A DNA stretch of 64,000 nt from Lacibacter luteus (GCF_004118265.1 NZ_SDHW01000001.1:248001-312000); one strand, 5' to 3'; shown: positions 1 to 9,710, counted from the stretch's first letter. Notes: generated by a model from the letters alone, not told the origin. Translations and numbers: made by a program.

Positions 1-2171
1 GAGAAGATATTTTCTTTATAGTTGAGCGTAATACTTTTTGTTTCATAAAAAGGACGACTCAACACTGTACTATCGCCTTCCTTTTTACCAAATTCATAGG
101 ATTCATTGTTGATAGTGAGATTGGTAAAATATACCGGCGGATGAAACCGGTTGATGCGGATACTATCAGGTTTGAAATAAGTAAGCCCTTCTAACCCACC
201 AAAAAACAATTGACCATTTGCATCTTTAAACGAAGCATTTTCAGAAAACATATCAGATTGCACACCATCCCGTTTATCAAAAACAGCAATGGATTGATTT
301 ACGGGATTGATTCTTACAAGCCCCTTGTTTGTTGTTGCCCAGATATTGCCCTTATCATCAGCAAGAACTGCATGAACATAATCATTGGGCAATCCATCAC
401 GAGTGTTATATCTTATTACCTGCAGCTGTTCATTGCTATCAACCGAAATTTTATTGAGACCGCTTTGTGTACCTGCCCAGATATTTCCTGCTTTATCTTC
501 TGTTAAACAAAGAATGGTATTGTTGCTGATAGATGTTTTTCCATCGCCTGTTTGAACAAATACTTTAAAGGAATCATCAGAAGGATTGTACAAATGCAAA
601 CCTTTATAAGTACCAACCCAAAGTCTTTTCTTTGAATCAACCAACAGGCAGCTTACCCTTTCGTTTTGCAAAGCGCCTTTCACTCCAAATGCATGTAAAT
701 ATTTTTTGAATATCGGTTTATTGTTTTTATCAAACCCCGTAATACAATTGAGACCGAATTCCTGCGTGCCTATCCATATTTTTCCTTCTGCATCTTTCAC
801 CAACGCATTAATTTTTTTATCACTGATGGAAGCAGGATTATTTCTATCCGGCAGAAATAATTCAAACGCACCAAGCGTAGTGCCGGAATTAACAATCCGC
901 ATCAATGCCTTGTTAGTGCCTACCCACAAATAATTTCCATCTTGCAAAAATGAACGGCTTACGTAAGAAGAAATGGGGTCTGCAATATCCTGCTTGGAGT
1001 TAATACGATATTGTGTAAATGTTTTACCATCTGTTGAATATTGAATACCACCTCCTTTTGTTCCCAGCCATAATTTTTGAAACGGGTCTGTATAAACTGA
1101 AATGATATGTGTGCTACCAATGAGTGCATTGGATTTAACCCCGATATTTGAAAACTTTTTTTGGTTGAGGTCCATTTTAAAAACACCTGCACCATCTGTA
1201 CCAATCCATAATAATCCTGATGGGTCTTCACGAATTGTTAAGATGATTCGGTTATCACTTGTATTAAGACCGGGAATGCTTAAATCCATTTTTTCAAAAC
1301 TGTCTGTTGCTTTGTTGAATAGGTTTAACCCCGCACCCCATGTAGCAACCCATAAACTACCCTTTGAATCAAGATGTAAACGATACGTATTATTTGAACT
1401 TACTGATGCAGGATTATTTTCTTCGTGTTTGTATTGTTTAAATGCTTTTGTTTGGAGATGAAATTGAATCAATCCTTCATTCCATGTGCCTAACCACAAA
1501 CAATTATATTGCTTATCATGAACAATGGAAGTAATATTAATATCAGGCTTATCAAACTCATACGTAACATCATTCACTAACTGTTTATTGAGATGTCTTA
1601 AACCGCTGTTGGTAGCAAGCCAGTAACCATTTTGTCCATCGGCCTGTATATCAAAAGTTTTCCAGCTGCTGTTGAGGATAGTGAACCTGCCGGTTTTTTT
1701 ATTTAAGTATTGAAAACCCCTCCAGGTACCGATGAGCAGTTTTTCATCATCAGCATCATACAGTGAAAGAATATAATCAGCATTGAATCCGCTGTTTGTT
1801 TTATTGTTGTTGGGATAATTGGTGATGATGCCGGTTTTTAAATCAAACGAACTTAAGCCGCCTGATTTTGTACCAATCCAGATATTGTTTTGTTTACCGT
1901 TGAGTAATACTTCAATTGACTGGCTTAATAAATTATTGCCTGTTGTAAAATCACTTTTCAACAGTTTCATTTCATAACCATCAAAACGCTGCAGCCCTCC
2001 CCTTGTGCCAAACCAGATAAATCCATTTTTATCCTGGATGATGGAAGTAACTTCGTTGTTCACCAGTTCATCAGAAATGCGAATAAAATTACCGGCCTCC
2101 TGTGCATAAAACTTCAGGGCCACTCCCATGAATAGAAGAAGAAAAACATATCGTTTAACAATGTGAGGCAA
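1..2171 (-). CDS. Hybrid two-component sensor, N-terminal part (Reg_prop propeller), cut by window edge
   Basis: An open frame of 723 codons runs off the left edge without a stop. After a hydrophobic signal peptide it shows repeated Reg_prop blades, such as GFIWFGTRGGLQRFDGYE near residues 48-65 and many further W-x-G-T/W-V-G-T blades. The last visible codons enter the Y_Y_Y region that precedes the membrane segment in this family. The kinase, receiver and DNA-binding parts would lie outside the window. Such sensors detect oligosaccharides in the periplasm and activate the neighbouring polysaccharide locus. Start choice: an in-frame TGA lies upstream and no ATG precedes the signal peptide. 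TTG at 2171 gives a complete signal peptide (basic VKRY then VFLLLFMGVAL, ending YAQ), while the first ATG (2129) would cut into it. It is divergent from the GH128 gene and may regulate it (inference). A Reg_prop protein without kinase cannot be excluded. Confidence 0.85.
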   Translation of the reverse strand, partial: MPHIVKRYVFLLLFMGVALKFYAQEAGNFIRISDELVNNEVTSIIQDKNGFIWFGTRGGLQRFDGYEMKLLKSDFTTGNNLLSQSIEVLLNGKQNNIWIGTKSGGLSSFDLKTGIITNYPNNNKTNSGFNADYILSLYDADDEKLLIGTWRGFQYLNKKTGRFTILNSSWKTFDIQADGQNGYWLATNSGLRHLNKQLVNDVTYEFDKPDINITSIVHDKQYNCLWLGTWNEGLIQFHLQTKAFKQYKHEENNPASVSSNNTYRLHLDSKGSLWVATWGAGLNLFNKATDSFEKMDLSIPGLNTSDNRIILTIREDPSGLLWIGTDGAGVFKMDLNQKKFSNIGVKSNALIGSTHIISVYTDPFQKLWLGTKGGGIQYSTDGKTFTQYRINSKQDIADPISSYVSRSFLQDGNYLWVGTNKALMRIVNSGTTLGAFELFLPDRNNPASISDKKINALVKDAEGKIWIGTQEFGLNCITGFDKNNKPIFKKYLHAFGVKGALQNERVSCLLVDSKKRLWVGTYKGLHLYNPSDDSFKVFVQTGDGKTSISNNTILCLTEDKAGNIWAGTQSGLNKISVDSNEQLQVIRYNTRDGLPNDYVHAVLADDKGNIWATTNKGLVRINPVNQSIAVFDKRDGVQSDMFSENASFKDANGQLFFGGLEGLTYFKPDSIRINRFHPPVYFTNLTINNESYEFGKKEGDSTVLSRPFYETKSITLNYKENIF

Positions 2172-2249
2172 GCGTACTGAATTAATCGTTAATACGAACT
2201 TACAATATAAATGAATTCAGTAAGGTTCTGTTAACATATTATCTGGGTA

Positions 2250-2369
2250 TTACAAAAAAACGATTAACGAAATAAATAGCAGTACCAATAAAAAATAGAT
2301 AACAGCAAGTTTGATATTTAACTGTTTATTATTTCGGGCAATCGTTTCTTTTTTTGGTGGTATGTGCAT
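2250..2369 (-). CDS. Possible 39-residue single-span membrane protein
   Basis: A short ATG-to-TAA frame encodes 39 residues. A hydrophilic basic N-terminus (MHIPPKKETIARNNKQ) is followed by one strongly hydrophobic segment, about residues 21-39, ending at the C-terminus. The charge distribution predicts a cytoplasmic N-terminus and one transmembrane helix. It lies 78 bp upstream of the hybrid sensor on the same strand. I do not recognise a family and propose no function. The clean amphipathic-to-hydrophobic layout argues for a real gene; the short length and AT-rich surroundings argue for caution. Confidence 0.4.
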   Translation of the reverse strand: MHIPPKKETIARNNKQLNIKLAVIYFLLVLLFISLIVFL

Positions 2370-2642
2370 GAGGCGTGTTGTTATAAGTTATTACTGATTG
2401 TTTGCTGAACGTTTTCGATCTTTTAAAGTAAAATCTTCTTTCTGTTTCTTCTGCGCAAGGTTTAAGTTGTCGTTTGGTGAATATCTTAAGGATTCAAAAG
2501 AAATCAACCAAACAGATCTCCTGCTACAACAGTTTTTATTCATAGAAAGAAATAATGTGTTAAAACTATATTTATTCTTTTTAATTGAGTGTTGCTGTAT
2601 TCTCAAATAAGGGGGGCATTCTGTTCAAAATAAACATCGAAC

Positions 2643-2662
2643 TGTCAACAGAACGTTTGACA
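2643..2662. promoter_or_regulatory. Inverted repeat TGTCAA-N8-TTGACA
   Basis: Perfect 6-bp arms separated by 8 bp, about 185 bp upstream of the GH128 start. The symmetry is operator-like, but the binding protein is unknown and the site could be chance in AT-rich DNA. Confidence 0.25.
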
Positions 2663-2795
2663 AAAACTATTTCCTGATATTTTCTTAAAGAATAACCTTA
2701 CAGTGCTTGTTGTTGTTAACAGAGTCCAATCTTAAACAAAAACAAAATTTGAAAAAATAGCCCCCTTTCTTGATTCAAATGTTACCATGCTTGTA

Positions 2796-2815
2796 TAACC
2801 GGTTAAATAGTTTTG
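2796..2815 (+). promoter_or_regulatory. Candidate promoter -7 box with LacI-type operator upstream of GH128 gene
   Basis: TAACCGGTTA (2796-2805) is a perfect palindrome with the central CG typical of LacI-family operators. TAGTTTTG (2808-2815) directly follows and fits the Bacteroidota -7 consensus TAnnTTTG. The palindrome lies just upstream of the box and 41 bp before the start codon, where a repressor could block polymerase. A related half-palindrome lies in front of the lacI gene at 48663. No convincing -33 box was found. Confidence 0.4.
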
Positions 2816-2845
2816 GCTTAACTGTAAAAATCAAAACTACTTGCC

Positions 2846-5800
2846 ATGCGTACATTCAGTCATCAGCTCCGGGTACTGCTTTTTTCAATCTCCCTTTTAT
2901 GCACCGTATCACTCTCAACTTTTGCTCAGGGCGGAAACCCATGCGATGCTTCAACAAGTTATTTATACTGGACCGGTGAGACTGACAATGATTTTTTTAA
3001 TGAAAATAACTGGAGAGTTGGCGTGGAAGATAATGCCGGTGGGTCTTGTGATGTGTCCAGCCCGTTGTTATATAAAATATGTCCGTCTGCTCCCGACCTT
3101 GTAAACAACCCTCACCCTGATGCAAATACTTTGGAGCCCGGTGCACCGATCAATTTCAATCTCTATATTTCATCTGCAACTGTTGCAGCAAGTGGTGATA
3201 TTGTTTTTGCCTGTGCTCAAAAAGGGTTAACGCTGGTTGGTTCAAAACTTACAATCACGAACGGAACAGTTACACAGGGCGTACTGTCTCTAAACAATGA
3301 GAGCACCGTGTATCTGCAAGAAGGAGCCATGTCTTCTTCACTTTCTTTAAACTTTTTAGATGCTGCTTCCTGGGTTTATATAAAACAAGATACACCTCTT
3401 GGTCTCCAGGCAAGATTGAGTAACATATTTGTGAATGATGTTGTTGGTGTTTTAGATAATAATTTCCGTGTCAATAATTATTACCAAACAGGTTCTGTGG
3501 TAAGACCACTCTCCGCTTCATTTGCTCCTGCAACAATTTACAGCAATAGCAATCTACAAGGTTCTTCTGCTGGTGTAAATGAAGATATTATTTACAAAGG
3601 CTCTGCTGTTCCCAATGGGATGAATAATAATATTGGTTCATTTAAATTAAAAAGAGGTTTTATGGCCACCCTGGCTATAAACGATAATGGCACCGGGAAA
3701 AGCCGGGTGTACATCGCATCAGAAACAGACCTTACAGTGAATACACTTGATGTTGCCTTACAGGGCAATGTAAGTTTTATAAGAGTGGTGCCCTGGAACT
3801 GGGTTGCTAAAAAAGGAACCGGTTTTTATTATGATTTAAATGCTGGCTGGTATTACAACTGGAATTTAAATGGCAATCCCTATCCAAATACAGAATACGT
3901 TCCCATGGCATGGGGCGCCAGCGGAACATTCCCTTCTGCATTAAGCCAAATGATTGCAAAGAAAAAAACAACACAGGTACTGGGCTTTAATGAATCGGAT
4001 AATTGTAACGACCAATCCGGACAATTCAATAATCTTTGTCAGCCTGCGGTTGCAGTGGCCTACTATGAAAATCTCATGAGTCTTGGAGTAAGGCTGGGCT
4101 CTCCTGCACCACGGGAGGAAGGACCAACCGGATGGTTAAGAGATTTCAACACAATTGCCAAAGCAAAAGATGTGCGTTTTGATTTTGTTGCTGTGCATTG
4201 GTACGATTGGGCAAGCAATCCTGCCTCAACACCCAATGCAACGGCGGAGCAAATCTTTAATCGTTTTAAAGCTTACCTGCAAAATGTGTACAACATTTAT
4301 CAATTACCTATTTGGATTACAGAGTTCAATGCCAATCCAAACAGACCCAATGCAACACAGGAAGCATTTCTCAACTTAGCATTACCTTATTTAGAAAGCT
4401 TAGATTATGTAGAACGGTATGCTTATTTTCAACCCGTTTCAAATACAGGGAATTATTATGATGCCGGAGGTAATCTTACCAATATCGGTACACTCTATAA
4501 AAATCACACATCTACAGCATCAATAACTGCATTAACAAAAATATGTGCCAACAACTTAGATGGACTAAATCAACCCTATACGCCACCAACAGTAAATACA
4601 GCAGCGTTTGAAGCTGAGTGTGGAAAGTACATCGGCAACCAATGGGTTGTTACAAATGATGCAGCAGCATCAAATGGAATGTTTATAAAAGGTGATGCAA
4701 CTCTTGCAGGCGCTACAACAATCGCTAAACAAATTCATTTTGAATTTGAAACTTCAACAGCAGGTTCTTACCGTGTTTATATCCGTTCAGCTTCAACAGG
4801 AACTGGAGCTATAAAAATGGGAATGGATGGTGCAGTGCCGGAACAATTGTCGCCATTTACAAGCACTGCATTTACATGGTTTCAGATTCCAAGATTTTAT
4901 GATTTAGGAACAGGCTTGCACCGTTTAACAGTTGAGTTCCCCAACTCCAATATCAAACTCGACCAGATTGTGATTACGAATGGCCAGGAAAATTTAGATG
5001 CATACATGAAACCTGAAGGCTACTGTACTCCATCAAATGTGAAATTTGGTTTAGACTTAACAGATGTACTTACATTCTATGAAGCTGAAAATGCTGTACA
5101 TGGCATTAACTGGAGTGTTCAAACTTCTACAAACACAGGAGCTGGTGCTTATTTAAAGAGTGCAGATAATATTACTTCAGCACAACCACCAACAGGCACC
5201 GATCATCAAATGACATTCGCCATCAATGTTGCAAAAGCAGATGAATATGAGCTTTGGGCAAAGATCAAGGCCATTAATGCAGGTGAGAATAGTTTATGGA
5301 TTGCTGTTGATGATGAGCCATACCGCAAATGGGATCGTTTAGGCAGTACAACGTTTGAATGGTATTGGAAAAAGTTTCATTATAGTTATGGAACGCAGGA
5401 CAGAAGCTTCACTTATTTTCTTGCAGCAGGTCAGCATACAGTTAAAATTGCTATTGCAGGTGGTAACGTACAGGTAGATCGTTTAGCGGTTGCAACAAAA
5501 GGAAAAAATCCTGAAACAACCGATCCGAATGTGTTATTGCTTACTGAAAACTTAGAGTTTGAAGCTGAGACTGCTACTTTCCTTGGAACAATTATTCAGC
5601 AAAATTGTGTAAACTCTTCTAATGGAATACAAGTAAATATGGGCACAGCAACTGCTAATGGTGTACGGTTTTCGAATATCGTTGCTGCAACTCCTGGTGC
5701 TTACAAACTGAAAGTTTCCTACATGAGTAAGGACAGCAGGAGTTTTAAGGTAATTGTAAATGGCACTACTTTAGGCAGACAAATAACTGTATCATCAGGT

Positions 5801-8800
5801 AACTGGTGTTTCATAGATGCATCAAATCCAACATTAGGTTCTCCTGCAATTCATGAAGTGATTGTAAATCTGAATCGTGGTATCAACACAATTGATATTA
5901 AACCATGGGGCGCAGGAACTCCACTTCCCAACTCACCTTTTATTGATAAAATAAAACTGGAAAAAGCTCCACTTACAGATGTTACGCTTGAAGCAGAGTT
6001 GGCAGAATTTGTTGGCACTACTAGTATAACAGCTTGTAACACTGCTTCAAATACGGCATTGGCTAATTTGCCATTAGGTACTGCTAACGGAATTCGTTAC
6101 AATAACCTTCTATGCTCTGAAGCAAAAACTTATGATGTTGATGTTTCTTACATCAGTAAAGTGGCACGCAATTTAAGAATCTCAGTAAACGGTGGCGCTT
6201 ATGTTACATATTCATTTGGCCCATCAGGTAACTGGTGTTTCGAAGGTGGTTCGCCAATAATAAAAACAATACCACTGGCATTGATACAAGGTGTTAATAC
6301 CATTGAAATGCGTGCAACAGCTGCGGATGCTCCTTTCCTAGATAAGATATTGATCAGAGAACAGCCTATCAGCAATGTTACATTTACAACAAGCGGTTTA
6401 CCTGCAGGCGCTACTTCTGTAAATGTGAATCATCAATATTATACAAACCCTACTACACTTAGTGCTCCATTGGTGCTTGCTACTGATTTTACAGCACCTG
6501 TGGCTACCAATAAACAAATCTATTTCTCATATCCGTCAACCTTTATTGTTCCCGGTGGAAATGTGTATTCACTTACAGGTGTAACTGCAAGCGGTGGAGA
6601 TATTTCAGCTTCATCACAACAAGGATATAACAACCAGTTTGTTCCAACACAACCACGTACCATAACCGGTGCTTATGAATTAACATGCGCTGTTCCTTCC
6701 ATAACAACACAGCCGGTTGACAGAGAAAAAACCTATGGTGATACAGCACGGTTTGCATTTGTTGCAGAAGGAACAACTGTTTCTTACCAATGGCAAATCA
6801 ATACAGGTAGTGGCTTTTCAGACATTACTGCTTCTGCTAATAATCCGGGAGACATCTACACAGGTTATAATACCGCACAATTAGATATTGCTTCATTAAC
6901 AGTATCTATGAGCGGCTATCAATACAGGTGTATAGTAACAAACAGTTGCGGAACTATTACAAGCAATACAGTTAGTCTTACTGTGAACCCGGTTGCAGCA
7001 ACCATCACAGCAAATAACAAATCAAAAACGTATGGTGATGACAACCCTGCTTTTGATGCAGTTGTTGGCGGCACCATTAATGGCGATGTATTGAATTATA
7101 CGTTAACTACAACTGCTGAGAAGTTTTCACCAGTGGGTAATTATCCCATTATTGTATCATTGGGTTCTAATTCCAATTACACTATTGCTGTTAACAATGG
7201 CAGCTTGTCTATTGAAACCCGTAATGCTGCAATTACTGCAAACAACAAATCAAAAACCTATGGTGATGATAATCCAACTCTTGATGCGGTTGTAAGCGGA
7301 ACAGTAAATGGCGATATGTTAGATTACTCGGTTTCAACAACAGCGCAGAAGTTTTCAGGCGTTGGTAATTATCCAATCACTGTAACATTAGGTTCTAATC
7401 CAAACTATACGATTGCAGCAACAAACGGAAGCTTGCTGGTAGAAAAAAGAACAATTACTGTAACTGCTTCAAGTAATCATTCAAAAGTATATGATGGAAC
7501 CACCGATGCAAGTGTAACTACAGATGCTGCAAATACAATAGCCAATGTGAAGCTGTCTGATAACAGGGTGAATAATGATGTACTCAGTATTAACTACGGT
7601 AGCGCTTATTTTGATTTTAAAACAGTTGGAACAAATCATGTTATTACTGTTTCAGGTCTTAACATTACCGGCGCAGGTGCTGACAATTATGAATTTTCAC
7701 AAACACAAGTGAGCACAGGTAACGATGCAGTTATTACACCTAAAGACTTAACCGTTTCTGCAACAGGTGTTGATAAAGACTTTGATGGAAATACAACAGC
7801 CACAGTTACATTATCTACAGATAAAGTTGCAGGAGATGATGTGTTAGCATCATTCAGCTCAGCCAACTTTGCTGACTTTAATGAAGGAACATGGCAGGTT
7901 TCAGTAGAAGGTATCGCTATATCCGGAAACGATGCAGGTAATTACACATTGTTGAATTCTTCAGCATCAACAAATGCAACAATTAACAAGGCCGGTACAA
8001 CAACAACACTTATTACCAGTGCTGCAACTGTTCAATACATGGACCCATTAACCATGACGGCAAAAATAAAACCAGCAAATACCGCCCAGGCTTTAACAGG
8101 TACTGTACAATTCTCAATCGGTGGTGTTAATTATGGTTCACCTGTTACAGTAGTTCCTGTACCAGGCGATGCAGAAGGTATGGTGCAGGCCACAATGATG
8201 CCACAGGTATCAAATCTTCCATCTGCAAATCCTTACAGTGTAACGGCTGTATTTGCAAGCACAAATACTAATTACGGTGGAAGCAATCAATCAAAATCTG
8301 TAACAGTATTGCAACGCAATGCAAGTCCATACAATGAGTTTGTAGGTTTTTATACAGGCACTTTGTTTGCATGGACTTCAGGGCCTAACTCAACTACTGC
8401 ATCTGTTACATTATCTACTACTATTAAAGATAATAATGCACCAAGAGGTGATATGAGAGGTGCAAGAGTTACCTTCTATCTCGTTAATGGCAGTTCGTTA
8501 ACACCTATCAATGGTGCACAAAATCTGCCTGTTGGCTTAATTGATGTTAACGATGGCTCTATTGGTACAGCCAGTGCAATTGTGAACTTTAATATTGGTA
8601 CAAATAATGCACAAAACTTTTTGATTGCAGTGGGAGTATCCGGTGCTTATACAAATAATCCAAACTCATCACTGGCACAAACAATAGTTACGGTTTCAAA
8701 ACCGGTGCCGGGTGGTTATATGGTAGGTGGAGGTAGAATTGAAAACATCAGTTCTTCCGGGTACATTAAAGGTAAAACGGGGTTGAATACAGATTTCCAG

Positions 8801-9511
8801 GCTGATATATCTTATACTAAATCGGGAACAAATCCAAAAGGTAAAGCCAATGTATTAGTACGCAGTTATTATAAAACAGATGGAACATTGGATACAGAAC
8901 TTCATACTTATATTATTGCTACCACTGCTATTTCTTCCTTAAACGTTGGCGCACCAACTGCTACGGCTACGTTTACTGCAAAAGCAAATTTGTATGAACA
9001 AATGCCTGATTTGAGCCTGGTGCAAATAGAAGGCGGATCAACATTTGAAATGGTTGTTTATCAGAATGCATGTGATCAGAAAGTAGCGATTACACTTTAC
9101 AGGAAAGCCGGTGGTATTTGGTATTCCAGCAAATGGAATGGAACAGCAACAGTGAAACAAAGTTTGAACGGTGGTGAAGTAGCTGTTGCAGGTGGTGGTG
9201 TTTGCTCATCTACACCATTAAGAGCTAATAAGGCTGTTGAGAATATTGAGTTATTGCCAGTAATCAACTTTGCAATAAAGGCATATCCTAATCCAAGTAG
9301 TTCGTACTTTATAATTAAAATAGAAAGCAGCGACACTAAGAAGCCAATTAATGTGAGGGTTCTTAGTATTGATGGCAAAATAATAGAGCTGAGAAAAGAC
9401 GTAACAGCAGGACAAACGATTGAAATCGGCAATGGCTATTACCCCGGTACGTACATAGTTGAAGTAATGCAAGGAGAAAGGAAAACAACAATGAAGCTGA
9501 TAAAACAGTAA
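2846..9511 (+). CDS. Secreted multidomain glycoside hydrolase, GH128-type (Glyco_hydro_cc), T9SS cargo
   Basis: A protein of 2221 residues. Signal peptide 1-27 (cleavage after FA). A beta-rich N-terminal region of about 30-310 precedes a Glyco_hydro_cc catalytic domain of about 312-550, the fold of GH128 endo-beta-1,3-glucanases. Probable catalytic acids are Glu383 in GFNE and Glu493 in WITEF. Four carbohydrate-binding-like beta-sandwiches, each beginning with an F/L-E-A-E motif, follow at about 590-710, 744-880, 903-1040 and 1048-1170. Then come an Ig-like domain (about 1285-1385), two near-identical MBG repeats (about 1386-1535), two YDG/MBG-like repeats to about 1715, a Big_3-like domain, a module of about 300 residues shared with the protein at the right edge (about 1828-2135), and a type A T9SS sorting domain containing YPNPSS at the C-terminus. 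It should be exported and surface-anchored or released. The glucanase activity is a family-level prediction; yeast/fungal or laminarin-type beta-1,3-glucan is the likely target. Confidence 0.85.
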   Translation: MRTFSHQLRVLLFSISLLCTVSLSTFAQGGNPCDASTSYLYWTGETDNDFFNENNWRVGVEDNAGGSCDVSSPLLYKICPSAPDLVNNPHPDANTLEPGAPINFNLYISSATVAASGDIVFACAQKGLTLVGSKLTITNGTVTQGVLSLNNESTVYLQEGAMSSSLSLNFLDAASWVYIKQDTPLGLQARLSNIFVNDVVGVLDNNFRVNNYYQTGSVVRPLSASFAPATIYSNSNLQGSSAGVNEDIIYKGSAVPNGMNNNIGSFKLKRGFMATLAINDNGTGKSRVYIASETDLTVNTLDVALQGNVSFIRVVPWNWVAKKGTGFYYDLNAGWYYNWNLNGNPYPNTEYVPMAWGASGTFPSALSQMIAKKKTTQVLGFNESDNCNDQSGQFNNLCQPAVAVAYYENLMSLGVRLGSPAPREEGPTGWLRDFNTIAKAKDVRFDFVAVHWYDWASNPASTPNATAEQIFNRFKAYLQNVYNIYQLPIWITEFNANPNRPNATQEAFLNLALPYLESLDYVERYAYFQPVSNTGNYYDAGGNLTNIGTLYKNHTSTASITALTKICANNLDGLNQPYTPPTVNTAAFEAECGKYIGNQWVVTNDAAASNGMFIKGDATLAGATTIAKQIHFEFETSTAGSYRVYIRSASTGTGAIKMGMDGAVPEQLSPFTSTAFTWFQIPRFYDLGTGLHRLTVEFPNSNIKLDQIVITNGQENLDAYMKPEGYCTPSNVKFGLDLTDVLTFYEAENAVHGINWSVQTSTNTGAGAYLKSADNITSAQPPTGTDHQMTFAINVAKADEYELWAKIKAINAGENSLWIAVDDEPYRKWDRLGSTTFEWYWKKFHYSYGTQDRSFTYFLAAGQHTVKIAIAGGNVQVDRLAVATKGKNPETTDPNVLLLTENLEFEAETATFLGTIIQQNCVNSSNGIQVNMGTATANGVRFSNIVAATPGAYKLKVSYMSKDSRSFKVIVNGTTLGRQITVSSGNWCFIDASNPTLGSPAIHEVIVNLNRGINTIDIKPWGAGTPLPNSPFIDKIKLEKAPLTDVTLEAELAEFVGTTSITACNTASNTALANLPLGTANGIRYNNLLCSEAKTYDVDVSYISKVARNLRISVNGGAYVTYSFGPSGNWCFEGGSPIIKTIPLALIQGVNTIEMRATAADAPFLDKILIREQPISNVTFTTSGLPAGATSVNVNHQYYTNPTTLSAPLVLATDFTAPVATNKQIYFSYPSTFIVPGGNVYSLTGVTASGGDISASSQQGYNNQFVPTQPRTITGAYELTCAVPSITTQPVDREKTYGDTARFAFVAEGTTVSYQWQINTGSGFSDITASANNPGDIYTGYNTAQLDIASLTVSMSGYQYRCIVTNSCGTITSNTVSLTVNPVAATITANNKSKTYGDDNPAFDAVVGGTINGDVLNYTLTTTAEKFSPVGNYPIIVSLGSNSNYTIAVNNGSLSIETRNAAITANNKSKTYGDDNPTLDAVVSGTVNGDMLDYSVSTTAQKFSGVGNYPITVTLGSNPNYTIAATNGSLLVEKRTITVTASSNHSKVYDGTTDASVTTDAANTIANVKLSDNRVNNDVLSINYGSAYFDFKTVGTNHVITVSGLNITGAGADNYEFSQTQVSTGNDAVITPKDLTVSATGVDKDFDGNTTATVTLSTDKVAGDDVLASFSSANFADFNEGTWQVSVEGIAISGNDAGNYTLLNSSASTNATINKAGTTTTLITSAATVQYMDPLTMTAKIKPANTAQALTGTVQFSIGGVNYGSPVTVVPVPGDAEGMVQATMMPQVSNLPSANPYSVTAVFASTNTNYGGSNQSKSVTVLQRNASPYNEFVGFYTGTLFAWTSGPNSTTASVTLSTTIKDNNAPRGDMRGARVTFYLVNGSSLTPINGAQNLPVGLIDVNDGSIGTASAIVNFNIGTNNAQNFLIAVGVSGAYTNNPNSSLAQTIVTVSKPVPGGYMVGGGRIENISSSGYIKGKTGLNTDFQADISYTKSGTNPKGKANVLVRSYYKTDGTLDTELHTYIIATTAISSLNVGAPTATATFTAKANLYEQMPDLSLVQIEGGSTFEMVVYQNACDQKVAITLYRKAGGIWYSSKWNGTATVKQSLNGGEVAVAGGGVCSSTPLRANKAVENIELLPVINFAIKAYPNPSSSYFIIKIESSDTKKPINVRVLSIDGKIIELRKDVTAGQTIEIGNGYYPGTYIVEVMQGERKTTMKLIKQ
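7001..7445 (+). repeat. Tandem MBG-domain repeat inside the GH128 protein
   Basis: Two adjacent units of roughly 215-225 bp (about 7001-7225 and 7230-7445) encode MBG domains that both begin TANNKSKTYGDDNP and end in a NYTIA-NGSL pattern. The similarity holds at DNA level, which indicates recent duplication of one stalk module. More diverged MBG/YDG units follow. Confidence 0.8.
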
Positions 9512-9542
9512 GAATAGTTTGTCCTGTTCCTATGCAAATCAA

Positions 9543-9580
9543 ACAAAGTTCCTGCTCATGTGGGAACTTTGTCTTTTTTT
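9543..9580 (+). terminator. Rho-independent terminator of the GH128 gene
   Basis: A perfect 10-bp stem (9543-9552 with 9563-9572, arm ACAAAGTTCC), a 10-nt loop and a following run of seven T. It lies 32 bp after the stop codon. Confidence 0.85.
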
Positions 9581-9710
9581 AATTAAATAGATGGCTATAT
9601 TAATAAATGAACAGCCCTTTAGAATAGTATTGTTTCTACAAGGCTTAAGAACAACTGAATTGATTAATTTAAATATTTAAAATGCTTTGTAAATCTGTTT
9701 GGAAAAACTT

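Larger units (their letters stand above)
2172..2845. other. Intergenic region between divergent sensor and GH128 genes
   Basis: This 674-bp AT-rich spacer separates the minus-strand sensor from the plus-strand GH128 gene. Besides the 39-codon frame it holds an inverted repeat at 2643-2662 and a palindrome plus promoter-like box at 2796-2815. Frames of about 70 codons on both strands near 2391-2610 have no recognisable features and low-complexity composition, so I do not call them. The G-run near 2610 and the C-run near 2760 are mutually complementary over about 8 bp, which could be chance. Confidence 0.5.

Noticed and set aside
2391-2610. Overlapping frames of about 70 codons on both strands
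   Set aside because: Low-complexity F/C- or N/K/S-rich translations in an AT-rich spacer; no start context or family.
2657-2662. TTGACA resembling a sigma-70 -35 box
   Set aside because: Bacteroidota housekeeping promoters do not use this element; it is better explained as an arm of the palindrome at 2643.
9591-9680. 29-codon frame in the GH128-GH32 spacer
   Set aside because: Lies between two terminators, no signal or domain, length expected by chance.
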